A stretch of DNA of 33,101 nt from positions 1-33,101 of the forward strand of contig CALHXU010000241.1 of assembly GCA_938040365.1 (NCBI GenBank). The letters run 5' to 3'. This DNA comes from an uncultured Acidimicrobiales bacterium. Its GTDB lineage: Bacteria; Actinomycetota; Acidimicrobiia; Acidimicrobiales; SHLQ01. How positions within the stretch are numbered: position 1 is the stretch's first letter; each line of letters opens with the position of its first letter. Both the position numbers and the translations under genes were made by a program. Below, one piece after another: positions 9,201 to 17,735 of this stretch. The notes under the pieces were generated by a model, which saw only the letters and a program-made list of their open reading frames with translations, searched no databases and was not told where the DNA came from.

Positions 9201-10708
9201 TTCCCGCTGCCTACACCGACAGTGTCGACGACCCGCTCGGCGATTTCGCGATGCGATTCGCTCGGACGCATGGCCCCTTCGTCACCGAACAGTTCGCCGA
9301 CCGGTACGGCATCTCGGTCGACCGTGCCCACGGCGCCCTCGACGCACTCGCCGTTCGCGGCAAGCTACAGCGCGGCGAATTCAGGCCCGATGGAAGCACC
9401 CGAGAATGGGTCGACGAAGCAGTTCTGAGTCAGCTTCGCAGGCGATCGCTCGCAGTTCTCCGGGCCGAAGTTGCGCCGGTCGAACGCAACACGCTCGCTC
9501 GGTTCCTTCCTCAGTGGCAGGGGGTGGGCATTCCTCGACGCGGCGCCGATGGCCTCGCCGACGTGCTCGTGATCATGCAAGGTGCTGCGATTCCGGCCTC
9601 GGTGCTCGAACGATCGGTGTTGCCCGCACGTATGGCCGAGTACCGCCCGGCCGACATGGACGCACTCATGACCTCGGGTGAAGTCATCTGGGTTGGGGCG
9701 GGTGCGATTGGCTCGAAAGATGGACGAATTCGGCTGGCATTCCGAGACCAAGCGGGGCTGCTTATCTCGCCGACCACCGACCCACCCGACGATCCGCTCC
9801 ACGACTGTCTTCGTTCGCATCTCGCCACGAACGGGGCCTCGTTCTGGTTCGACCTGCTCGGCGCGGCACAAGCAGTCGGGCTGCAATATGGCGATAAGGC
9901 CGTGCTCGCCGCGTTGTGGGACCTCGTCTGGGCGGGCGAAGTCACCAACGATTCACTCGCCCCGGTGCGAGCATTCGTCGGCGCCAAGAAAGCTGGATCT
10001 TCGACGCGGCAGCGACGGCCGAGAGTCGGCCAGATCCAAGCTGCGGGGCCGCCCCAGGCTGCGGGCCGCTGGTCGCTCGTCTCGACCGTCCTTTCTCCCC
10101 AGGCACCCTCGACACAACGAGCAACGGCCCAAGCGCTGCAACTCGTCGAGCGCTACGGCGTGCTTACACGAGAGGCCGCACTCGGCGAAGGCATCACCGG
10201 AGGGTTCGCTGGGGTCTATCCGATCTTGAAAGCCCTCGAAGACCGCGGCGACCTCCGACGCGGCTACTTCGTCGAAGGCCTGGGCGCAGCACAGTTTGCG
10301 CTCCCCGGAGCCGTCGATCGATTGCGAACCTCCGCCGCCACCGACTTCGAGGAAGACTCGGTTCTCTTGCTCGCCGCCACAGACACCGCGCAGCCATTCG
10401 GCGCATCACTCCCGTGGCCCGAATCAGATGGCCGGCCAGCGCGAGCCACCGGTGCCCACGTCGTGATCGTCAACGGCGAGGCGGCGATCTACATCGACCG
10501 CGGCGCAAAGACGATCGTTTCGTTCGCTCAAGCTCGAGAAAACGCCCTGTGGGTAGATGCGGTCAAAGACCTCGCCCGCAAACGCCTCGTTCGATCGATC
10601 GAGATCGCAAAAATCGACGGCGCTCCAGCATCTGAATCACCACTCGCCGAAACCCTCATCGAACACGGCTTCGTCAAGGCCTACAAAGGCATCACCTGGG
10701 TGCCTTAA
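6218..10708 (+). CDS. lhr: Large DEAD/DEAH helicase Lhr
   Basis: Lhr is a superfamily 2, 3'-to-5' single-strand DNA translocase and helicase implicated in DNA repair in mycobacteria. With the GTG at 6218 the protein has 1496 residues, close to the roughly 1500 typical of the full-length form. The N-terminus (EEFSAPVRAWFETSFPEPTPPQ) matches the family start, which argues against the 73-residue longer frame. Motif I is SPTGSGKT at 45-52, motif II DEIHSVAGTKRGAHL, motif III GLSATQ, and the second RecA domain holds SSLELGIDMGAVDLV and QRVGRAGHQ. The winged-helix and long C-terminal region typical of Lhr fills the second half. It reads alone, with no coupled partner, and ends directly at the palindrome array. 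Confidence 0.95.
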   Translation: MSHPSLEEFSAPVRAWFETSFPEPTPPQRLGWPHIATGANSLIVSPTGSGKTLSAFLFGIDKLMTSPVPERESRTRLLYISPLRALAVDVEKNLRSPLRGITLAAERLGTEIHIPTVGMRTGDTPADERRKLVRNPPDLLITTPESLYLMLTSAAKETLRSVDAVIIDEIHSVAGTKRGAHLALTMERLEHLVGRPVQRIGLSATQRPLDEISRFLGGRSAVDGVHTWRPVEIIDAGADPNMDIEVIVPIEDMAELGKVTDEPMSGPASAGPQRTSIWPSVHPRILDQIKEHNSSIVFVNSRRLAERLAGRLNEMWDEEDELAAEADDEGVAETEQFQRIRAHHGSLSKVRRLDIEDQLKRGAIRAIVATSSLELGIDMGAVDLVIQVESPGSVSRGLQRVGRAGHQVGAKSIGKVFPKHRSDLLETAVVVDRMYQGEIEETRYPRNPLDVLAQQIVAMTALEDWELDELVATIRSSANFSELSDEVFEGVLDLLSGRYPSEEFKELRPRVVWDRVAGTIRSRKGAQRLAVTNAGTIPDRGLYGVFLPDGTRVGELDEEMVYESRPGETFLLGASTWRIEDITFERVVVTPAPGEPGKMPFWHGDGPGRPIELGRAMGAFIREIQDGDTNAATERLVKRHGLDPLAAGNVLNYISDQRESTGVVPDDQTIVVERFRDEIGDWRVCLLSPFGAQVHAPWGMALRAQLAERWGMDVEMMWADDGIVIRLPEATEEVSLDDLMIDPNEIDERVVAELPGSALFASRFRECAGRSLLLPRRRPDQRTPLWQQRQRAADLLAVAAKYPSFPILLEATRECLNDVFDVPALRTVLQGLSERSIRMVPVETSKASPFAQSLLFGWIAVYMYEGDAPLAERRAAALSLDRELLRDLLGAEELRELLDPGVLSDLELELQRLVDGRRARDGDELHDLLRILGPLDRFEIDARCTEDVDIDSTLAQLANDLRVIEVGIGNDRRFCASEDAGRLRDAFGVSVPIGLPAAYTDSVDDPLGDFAMRFARTHGPFVTEQFADRYGISVDRAHGALDALAVRGKLQRGEFRPDGSTREWVDEAVLSQLRRRSLAVLRAEVAPVERNTLARFLPQWQGVGIPRRGADGLADVLVIMQGAAIPASVLERSVLPARMAEYRPADMDALMTSGEVIWVGAGAIGSKDGRIRLAFRDQAGLLISPTTDPPDDPLHDCLRSHLATNGASFWFDLLGAAQAVGLQYGDKAVLAALWDLVWAGEVTNDSLAPVRAFVGAKKAGSSTRQRRPRVGQIQAAGPPQAAGRWSLVSTVLSPQAPSTQRATAQALQLVERYGVLTREAALGEGITGGFAGVYPILKALEDRGDLRRGYFVEGLGAAQFALPGAVDRLRTSAATDFEEDSVLLLAATDTAQPFGASLPWPESDGRPARATGAHVVIVNGEAAIYIDRGAKTIVSFAQARENALWVDAVKDLARKRLVRSIEIAKIDGAPASESPLAETLIEHGFVKAYKGITWVP

Positions 10709-10710
10709 CA

Positions 10711-10998
10711 TGCTGCCGCTTGCGGCAGACGTTTTCTCTTTGCGTCGTTGGGGCTTTTGCGCGCTGCCGCTAGCGGCAGATGCTGTCTTTCGCTGCCGCC
10801 AGCGGCAGACGTTTTCACGTTGCGTCGCTTGGGGCTTTTGCATGCTGCTGCTACATGCTGCCGCCAGCGGCAGATGTTTTGTCTCGGCGTCGCTTCAGGC
10901 TCTTTACACGCTGCCGCTTGCGGCAGATGTTTTCTCTTGGCGCTGTTGGGGCTTTTGCGCGCTACTGCTTGCGGCAGATGTTTTCTCTTTGCGCTGTT
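10711..10998. repeat. Array of six palindromes in units of about 51 bp after lhr
   Basis: Six 16-bp elements of the form CTGCCGC-NN-GCGGCAG lie at 10713-10728, 10764-10779, 10793-10808, 10858-10873, 10911-10926 and 10962-10977. The first five have perfect 7-bp arms around TT, TA, CA, CA and TT; the sixth is degraded in its left arm. A lone left arm recurs at 11016. Start-to-start distances are 51, 29, 65, 53 and 51 bases. The DNA between is also repeated: each palindrome is followed by AYGTTTTCTCTT-like sequence, and in the full units by TTGGGGCTTTTGCGCG. The first and fifth spacers (35 bases each) differ at only four positions. A GC-rich stem followed three bases later by TTTT resembles an intrinsic terminator on the plus strand. 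The whole lies in the 351-base gap between lhr and gnd, which holds no convincing gene. Confidence 0.9.
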
Positions 10999-11059
10999 GA
11001 GTGAAATATTCGAGGCTGCCGCTTAGGTTAAGAACGCACACCGAAGAATGAGGCTGAAG

Positions 11060-12523
<1,464 letters not shown>

Positions 12524-12540
12524 CGGTCGCCACCGCGAAC

Positions 12541-13281
12541 CTAGGTACCGAGCGGACGTCCGCCGTCGACGGCGATGATGGTCCCGGTCGTCATTGGAAG
12601 ATGATGCACAACCGCGCTCACCGCCGCGGCAACATCGTCCCCGCTCGCAAGCTTTCCAAGCGGTGCTGCGTCACGTTGAGCTTGAAGATATTCGTCGGGC
12701 AACGACTTGGCGTATTCACCCTCGACCCAACCCGGCGAAACCGAAACAACCCGGATCGACGGCCCGAGCGCGCGGCCGAGTGAGCGAGCCATGCTGTCGA
12801 GCGCCGCTTTCGATGCACAGTACGCAACGTTCGAACCAACGCCGGTAACCCCTGCGACCGATGAGATGTTGACGACGACCGCATCTGAGGATGCTTCGAG
12901 AAGTGTGCGCATCGAACGGATTGCGGCGAATGGGCCCCGCCAGTTGACTTTGAAGATCCAGTCGATGATTTCGTCTTCCAAACCATCCAAGTCGTCGTGG
13001 GGGACGGGTGTGGTTACGCCCCCGCAGTTGACCAACACATCGAGCCGACCGAACTCGCTCGAGATCTCCTCGGCGACCAAGTTGAGCGATGCCGAGCTGG
13101 TTACATCGGCGTGGACAGCCCGGTGTGGCGCCCCGCCAAGGTCGTTGACGAGCGCTTCGGCTCGTTCGTTGTTGTTCGCGTAGCCAACAAGGACCGAATG
13201 ACCTTCGGATGCGAGGCGACGACTAATCGCAGCCCCGATACCACCGCTTCCTCCAACGACCAGACTTACTCGGTCACTCAC
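12541..13281 (-). CDS. Short-chain dehydrogenase/reductase (FabG-like)
   Basis: This is a classical SDR of 246 residues that should use NAD(P)H on an alcohol or ketone. The cofactor loop is GGSGGIG at 10-16. The catalytic set is N113 (KVNWRGP), S140 or S141 (NISSVAG), Y154 and K158 (YCASKAA). The usual NNAG is NCGG here. The C-terminus ends [12 protein letters not shown], as in FabG-like enzymes. Its GTG start overlaps the TGA of the HisD-like gene by four bases (GTGA), so translation is coupled and the two products probably act in one pathway. No fatty-acid genes are nearby, so true FabG is less likely than a catabolic dehydrogenase. It converges on gnd with 17 bases between the stops. Confidence 0.88.
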   Translation of the reverse strand: MSDRVSLVVGGSGGIGAAISRRLASEGHSVLVGYANNNERAEALVNDLGGAPHRAVHADVTSSASLNLVAEEISSEFGRLDVLVNCGGVTTPVPHDDLDGLEDEIIDWIFKVNWRGPFAAIRSMRTLLEASSDAVVVNISSVAGVTGVGSNVAYCASKAALDSMARSLGRALGPSIRVVSVSPGWVEGEYAKSLPDEYLQAQRDAAPLGKLASGDDVAAAVSAVVHHLPMTTGTIIAVDGGRPLGT

Positions 13282-14561
13282 GAATCCGCCACCGCCGTCC
13301 CGTAACGGGCGACTCGAATATCGGCTTGTGCCTTATGGCCAGCAAAGTTCTCGATTGCGCACAAGCGCGAGCAGTATTCACCAACGAGCGCACTTGCTTC
13401 GTTGGTCTCGACACGTTGGTACGTGCACGTCTTCAAGAACTTGCCTACCCACAGGCCGCCGGTGTAGCGAGCCGCGCCTTGGGTCGGCAGGGTGTGGTTC
13501 GTGCCGATTGCCTTGTCGCCATAGGCAACGTTTGTCCGGGGGCCGATGAAGAGCGCTCCATAGTTCGACATGTTCTCGGAGAAAAACGCGTCGTCGCTGG
13601 TCATGATCTGCACATGTTCGTTTGCAATGTCGTCGGCGACGGTCAGCATCTCGGCGTTGTCTTCGCAGAGGATGACACGGCCGTGATCTCGCCACGCCGG
13701 GCCTGCCGTGTCTTTCGTCGGCAGAGTTTCTAGCTGGCGTTCGACTTCGAGAATCGTGTCGTTCGCAAGCTGTTCCGATGTGGTGATGAGGATCGCTGGC
13801 GAGTTCGGCCCGTGCTCTGCCTGACCGAGAAGATCGGTGGCGCACATCTCGGCGTCGACGGTGTCATCGACGATCAGGAGCGTCTCGGTGGGGCCAGCGA
13901 GCAAGTCGATTCCAACCCGCCCGTAGAGCTGTCGTTTTGCTTCTGCCACGTAGGCGTTGCCTGGGCCAACGATCATGTCGACGGGCTCCATCGTTACGCC
14001 ATAGGCCATCGCAGCAAGTGCCTGCATGCCACCCAGCAAATAGATCTCGTCCGCGCCAGCGAGATGCATTGCCGCAACGGTTTCGGCAGGAATCTTGCCG
14101 TTGATCGGCGGCGTGCACGCGACGACTCGAGCGCACCCTGCAACCTTGGCGGTAAGCACGCTCATGTGTGCGCTCGCCACCATCGGGAAACGGCCGCCCG
14201 GTACGTAACAACCAACGTTCTCGACCGGAAGGTGCTTATGGCCGAGGAATACTCCCGGCAATGTCTCGACTTCGATATCGCTCATCGAGTTGAGTTGGTG
14301 CGTCGCGAAACCGCGAATCTGGTGTTGCGCCCATTTGATGTCCTCGATCACCGACGGCTCGACCGAGGCAATGATTTCCTCGATTTGATCGTTCGTCAGT
14401 CGGAACGATTCCGGCGACCACGAATCGAACTTGTCCGACAGCTCGCGGACTGCGGGTTCGCCGCGATCACGAATGTCGGCCAGGGTCTCGCGGACCAACG
14501 TCGAGAGTTCAAGATTTTCGCCGTGCGCATCCTTGGTCGTCGCGTCCTTTATTACCCTCAC
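13278..14561 (-). CDS. HisD-family zinc dehydrogenase, closer to sulfopropanediol dehydrogenase (HpsN) than to histidinol dehydrogenase
   Basis: The 427-residue protein has the complete HisD active site: zinc ligands Q247 and H250 ([11 protein letters not shown]), D349 and H409, and the catalytic pair E315/H316 (ANEHV). The loop after D349 reads [19 protein letters not shown] and the following segment [16 protein letters not shown]. From memory, this pattern (GDK rather than GDY, and KFxKTxTxQ) is that of HpsN, which oxidises R-2,3-dihydroxypropane-1-sulfonate to sulfolactate, and of related catabolic HisD paralogues. No his genes are nearby. It is sandwiched between a small ORF and an SDR, each overlapping by four bases, with a divergent LacI-type regulator: a catabolic layout. 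GGAGG lies seven bases before the GTG start. The family is certain; the substrate is inferred. Confidence 0.85.
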   Translation of the reverse strand: MRVIKDATTKDAHGENLELSTLVRETLADIRDRGEPAVRELSDKFDSWSPESFRLTNDQIEEIIASVEPSVIEDIKWAQHQIRGFATHQLNSMSDIEVETLPGVFLGHKHLPVENVGCYVPGGRFPMVASAHMSVLTAKVAGCARVVACTPPINGKIPAETVAAMHLAGADEIYLLGGMQALAAMAYGVTMEPVDMIVGPGNAYVAEAKRQLYGRVGIDLLAGPTETLLIVDDTVDAEMCATDLLGQAEHGPNSPAILITTSEQLANDTILEVERQLETLPTKDTAGPAWRDHGRVILCEDNAEMLTVADDIANEHVQIMTSDDAFFSENMSNYGALFIGPRTNVAYGDKAIGTNHTLPTQGAARYTGGLWVGKFLKTCTYQRVETNEASALVGEYCSRLCAIENFAGHKAQADIRVARYGTAVADS

Positions 14562-14677
14562 GCCACGGCCTCCTTCATCACGATCCCGAGTGGTTGCGGT
14601 GGAGCAACGGTGCCCGCCGAGCTCGGTAGAAGTTCAGAGTGTGCTGTTCGCAGGATCGCTTTGCCGACGCTGTCCAT
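14558..14677 (-). CDS. Small 39-residue ORF coupled to the HisD-like gene
   Basis: An ATG at 14677, with GGGAG upstream, opens a 39-codon frame whose TGA overlaps the GTG of the HisD-like gene in GTGA. The peptide starts [20 protein letters not shown] and ends IVMKEAVA. It has no membrane segment and I recognise no family. The last codons overlap the GGAGG ribosome site of the next gene. Either it is a leader ORF that couples translation of the dehydrogenase, or the remains of a longer first gene in the operon. The overlap geometry matches the next junction in the same operon, which supports it being translated. Confidence 0.5.
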   Translation of the reverse strand: MDSVGKAILRTAHSELLPSSAGTVAPPQPLGIVMKEAVA

Positions 14678-14781
14678 GGGTGATCTTCTCCCTATTTAGA
14701 TAGTTTTCTCCGCTGGCGTCACGGTTGTTGACCCACGTGGTTCACCGCGATTTGCCCGACGGACTGTCCTCGATAGCCGTG

Positions 14782-14787
14782 TACTGT
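14782..14787 (+). promoter_or_regulatory. Candidate -10 element for leaderless lacI-type gene
   Basis: TACTGT is followed by six bases and the ATG at 14794, so the mRNA would start at the ATG. It lies in GTACTGTATACGTA, an alternating, partly palindromic stretch that may also serve as an operator. The divergent operon begins 117 bases away and has a possible TATCTA -10 of its own near 14697-14702. Confidence 0.45.
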
Positions 14788-14793
14788 ATACGT

Positions 14794-15831
14794 ATGCACA
14801 GGTCGAGTGGCCAACGGCGGCCGGTAAGTAGCGTCGATGTCGCAGCACACGCCGGAGTCAGTCAAGCAACGGTCTCGCGTGTCCTTGCCGGCAAAGACAA
14901 TGTCTCAAGCAAGACTCGACAGACCGTGCTCGCTTCGCTCGAGGAGCTCGGGTACCAGCCAAACCTCAGCGCGCGGGCACTGAAGACTCAACGGACCTCG
15001 ACGATCGCCGTCGTGGTTGCTGACATCACCAACCCGTTCTATCCAGAGCTGGTCGAGGCCCTCAGTGCAGCGCTCGCAGAGCGAGATCAGATGATGATTC
15101 TGTGGAACGATGCGAGCACCCCAGAAGACGATGTGGCACTCGCTGGGATGATGCAGGGGTTGGTAGACGGTGCGGTGTTCGCAACTGCCACAGAAGAGTC
15201 ACTCGCGCTTCGCCGGGCTCGTTCGCTCGAGCTACCGGTTGTGCTCGTGAACCGGCGTCTCGACCAAGAGTCATTTGATTCGGTTACCTCCGACAACGAG
15301 AACGGCGGACGACTGGTCGCCGAATACTTTCGTAACCATGGTCGTCGACCTGCCGTCATTGCTGGCCCGCGCACGGCGAGTACGAGTCGTTCGCGTGCGG
15401 CGGGCTTTCTCGACTACTGGGAGTCCACTGATCCATCGCCATCGCCGATCATCGAGTACGCCGACTTCTCCCACCAATCGGGCGTTGCATTCTGCGAAAA
15501 GATGATGAACCTCGACGATCCTCCAGATGCAATCTTTGCGACCAACGACCTCACGGCCTTTGGCGTTCTCGATCAAGCCCGCAGAATGAACGTGGCCGTC
15601 CCTCAAGATCTGTGGGTTGTTGGATACGACGATATCGAGATGGCCGGCTGGAAATCACTCGACCTGACAACCGTCGCGCAGCCCACGGCCCAGATGGCTG
15701 AATCGGCAGTGGAACTGCTGCTCGAACGAGTTGATGATCTGGCAAAGGGAATCGCGAGTGTTCGATTCGCGAGCGAGTTAATCATCCGCGGGTCGACGGC
15801 GTCTGCTCGGTTCGCCGGCCGGGCAGAATGA
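14794..15831 (+). CDS. LacI-family transcriptional regulator
   Basis: This is a repressor-type DNA-binding protein with a sugar-binding-protein-like sensor domain. The LacI helix-turn-helix is at the N-terminus (VSSVDVAAHAGVSQATVSRVLAG), followed by the hinge helix region NLSARALKTQRT. The effector domain begins TIAVVVADITNPFYPELVEAL and contains the late motifs AIFATNDLTAFGVLDQARRMN and WVVGYDDIEMAGW. The ATG at 14794 gives 345 residues, normal for the family, and sits six bases after TACTGT; a longer frame from 14725 would add 23 unlikely residues. It diverges from the HisD-like/SDR operon, its most likely target, and an MhuD-like gene follows after only four bases. The effector is unknown. 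Confidence 0.93.
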   Translation: MHRSSGQRRPVSSVDVAAHAGVSQATVSRVLAGKDNVSSKTRQTVLASLEELGYQPNLSARALKTQRTSTIAVVVADITNPFYPELVEALSAALAERDQMMILWNDASTPEDDVALAGMMQGLVDGAVFATATEESLALRRARSLELPVVLVNRRLDQESFDSVTSDNENGGRLVAEYFRNHGRRPAVIAGPRTASTSRSRAAGFLDYWESTDPSPSPIIEYADFSHQSGVAFCEKMMNLDDPPDAIFATNDLTAFGVLDQARRMNVAVPQDLWVVGYDDIEMAGWKSLDLTTVAQPTAQMAESAVELLLERVDDLAKGIASVRFASELIIRGSTASARFAGRAE

Positions 15832-15835
15832 ACCT

Positions 15836-16183
15836 ATGACCGTCGTAAAGATCAACGCACTTGAAATTCCAGCAAACGCCGGAGACGAAATCGTCTCGCG
15901 ATTCACCGCCCGGATGGACAGCCTCAAAGACGTTGCTGGCTTTGAAGGCTTCGAACTCCTGCGTCCAACGGGCGATACCGAAACCCGCTGGTTCGTCTAC
16001 ACCCGTTGGGCCGACCAAGCGGCATACGAAAAATGGCGAGACGGTGATGGTGCCCGGGCCAGCCACGCAAACGGCCCTTCGGACGGTGATAAAGCAGCAC
16101 CGCGCAAGCCGGTGAGCATGGGTGCCACACTCCTCGAATTCGAGGTCGAAGTAGAAGCCGGCCCTAGCGGCGTCGCGTCTTAG
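15836..16183 (+). CDS. mhuD: MhuD-like heme-degrading monooxygenase
   Basis: The 115-residue protein belongs to the antibiotic-biosynthesis-monooxygenase fold and resembles Mycobacterium tuberculosis MhuD, which opens heme to mycobilin and releases iron. It opens TVVKINALEIPANAG, aligning with the MhuD start, and ends ATLLEFEVEVE, matching its last strand. The residues that matter in MhuD have counterparts: N7, W67 (YEKW) and heme-ligand H77 (ARASHANG). An insert of several residues follows the histidine. It starts four bases after the lacI-type stop codon, so the two are co-transcribed, although a heme oxygenase is an odd partner for a LacI regulator. Family assignment is good; product chemistry is inferred. 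Confidence 0.82.
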   Translation: MTVVKINALEIPANAGDEIVSRFTARMDSLKDVAGFEGFELLRPTGDTETRWFVYTRWADQAAYEKWRDGDGARASHANGPSDGDKAAPRKPVSMGATLLEFEVEVEAGPSGVAS

Positions 16184-16341
16184 GAGCTGCGCTGATAGGG
16201 CCCGAGCGGCCCGTCGCCGAAGGCGACCACGAACCCTGCGAGGGGTCATAACGAAGGGGGTCATTCGGCCCTATTGTTTCGCTGGCGGAAACGCCGATTA
16301 TCTCTAGGTGTACCCGAAGTCCTTTCCCCACCTGATCGCGA
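16184..16341. other. Hairpin-rich non-coding region between the mhuD-like gene and the lipoprotein gene
   Basis: The 170-base gap contains several short stems: GGGCC/GGCCC (16198-16212), GTCGCC-GAA-GGCGAC (16213-16227), CCCT/AGGG (16234-16244) and GGCG-GAAA-CGCC (16284-16295, a GNRA-type loop). No good open frame is seen on either strand. It may hold the terminator of the upstream pair, a structured RNA, or both. I could not match it to a known riboswitch. Confidence 0.4.
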
Positions 16342-16347
16342 TTAACT
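16342..16347 (+). promoter_or_regulatory. Possible -10 element for the lipoprotein gene
   Basis: TTAACT lies six bases before the GTG at 16354. It departs from TANNNT at the second base, so this is a weak case of the leaderless pattern. Confidence 0.25.
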
Positions 16348-16353
16348 AAGCCT

Positions 16354-17703
16354 GTGTCTACCTCGTTTATCCGGCGGAACCTGCTTGTCACGCTCTGCGC
16401 ACTGACGCTCATCCTTGCCGCCTGTGCAGGTGGCGAGGATGGCCAAGTCGCTACCGGCGACGGCGACCCCGCCGCAACGCTGCAACCTGCAGAACGAGGA
16501 GAGGAAATCGAAACCCCGCAGGGTGACCCGGTTTTGGCCGGAGATCCATCAACGCCCAGAGGGCTCACCGTCGTCGGGACCACCGAAGGGTCCATCGATC
16601 TCGTTTGGGATGAATCACGCGACGCCGACGTCACTCGATACCGCGTCCTTCGCACCGCGACCGGCGGCGCATCCACTTCGTTTGATGTGCAGGGCAGTTC
16701 GTTCAGCGACGGGGGACTCGAAGAAGGCGATGTCTTCAGCTACCGGGTCGTCGCCCTTCGCGGCGACGCTGAAAGCGCTCCAAGCGAGAGCGTCGTAGCA
16801 CGCGTCGGGATCGACACAAATGCTCCCCGCCGTCCCGGGCGACCGCTCGTTGAAGAAACCCCCGGTGGTCAAATCCTTACGTGGATCCCCACCCAAGATG
16901 TCTCTGGTATCGCTACCTATGTTCTGACCCGCGAGGTCGATGGCGACGTGACCACTATCGATGTTGGTTCCGAACCGATCTACCGCGACGATCTTCCCGC
17001 GGGGACGGTCGTGACCTACAGCGTTCGCGCCGTCGATGGCGTCGAAAACGTTAGCGAGCCGAGCCGCAGTACGACCTTGCTTACCGGCACCCCATCGGAC
17101 CGAGTCGCCGTTGTCGTTTCGGCCCAGGCCGACCCGGCAAACAACGCAGGCACAGCTCGTTTCGAACGCGAGCTCCTCGACGCAGGGTTTACGATCTCGT
17201 GGTTCGAAGACGGCGTCTTTGATAGCAACGTCACAAACAGCGACGACATCGTGATCCTCCTCGGTGATGTCGTAGGTGAAGGTTTCGACTGGAACGTCTT
17301 TGTTTCCGATGCGACCGTCATTGGGCTGAAGGCGCCGTTCGTGAGCGCCGGCGGGTTCAGCGATGTCGCGCTGAAGCTCGATCGCATCCAAACGATTGCC
17401 TACGATTCGCCTACCGCCGAGCAACGCTTCATCCCGATCACGGTCACGAGCGAGCCAAAGCCCGTCGTCATCATTCCGCCAAATGAGCAGATCCCCGACC
17501 TCGACGTGTGGGCAACTCCAGACTTCTCTGCAGAGCTCGCGATCGCTGGCATCATCCCGGCTGGTGGCGAGCTAGCGAACGGACGTGAAGCGGTTGGTTG
17601 CCGTGCGTTCTACCCCGGTAACACCGATGCCTTTGCCGAGATGAGCGAAGCCGGATGGAATGTGCTGATCGAGTTCATCGGCGACGTCGAAGCCGCCTGC
17701 TAG
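16354..17703 (+). CDS. Lipoprotein with two fibronectin type III domains and an uncharacterised C-terminal domain
   Basis: A lipoprotein signal occupies residues 1-23, with positive RR, a hydrophobic core and lipobox LAAC; C24 would carry the lipid. A low-complexity linker runs to about 65. Two FN3 domains follow (about 67-150, with LVWDESRDADVTRYRVLR, and about 156-243, with ATYVLTREVDG and VTYSVRAVDG). The C-terminal 200 residues (RVAVVVSAQADP onward) look like an alpha/beta domain of glutamine-amidotransferase or surface-layer type, but I cannot name it. It contains only two cysteines (in VGCRAF and at the very end). The protein should be anchored outside the membrane and bind other surface components. 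The GTG start places the signal peptide correctly. It converges on the helicase gene with 32 bases between. Confidence 0.8.
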   Translation: MSTSFIRRNLLVTLCALTLILAACAGGEDGQVATGDGDPAATLQPAERGEEIETPQGDPVLAGDPSTPRGLTVVGTTEGSIDLVWDESRDADVTRYRVLRTATGGASTSFDVQGSSFSDGGLEEGDVFSYRVVALRGDAESAPSESVVARVGIDTNAPRRPGRPLVEETPGGQILTWIPTQDVSGIATYVLTREVDGDVTTIDVGSEPIYRDDLPAGTVVTYSVRAVDGVENVSEPSRSTTLLTGTPSDRVAVVVSAQADPANNAGTARFERELLDAGFTISWFEDGVFDSNVTNSDDIVILLGDVVGEGFDWNVFVSDATVIGLKAPFVSAGGFSDVALKLDRIQTIAYDSPTAEQRFIPITVTSEPKPVVIIPPNEQIPDLDVWATPDFSAELAIAGIIPAGGELANGREAVGCRAFYPGNTDAFAEMSEAGWNVLIEFIGDVEAAC

Positions 17704-17735
17704 CAAGGCGCGCAGAAGAACAACCGAAGGCTCCA

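Noticed and set aside
10711-10998. CRISPR array
   Set aside because: The spacers are themselves repeated, the unit spacing varies from 29 to 65 bases, and no cas genes are present.
13278-14561. Plain histidinol dehydrogenase of histidine synthesis
   Set aside because: No his genes adjoin it, and the GDK and KFLKTCTYQ motifs plus the SDR/LacI context point to a catabolic paralogue.
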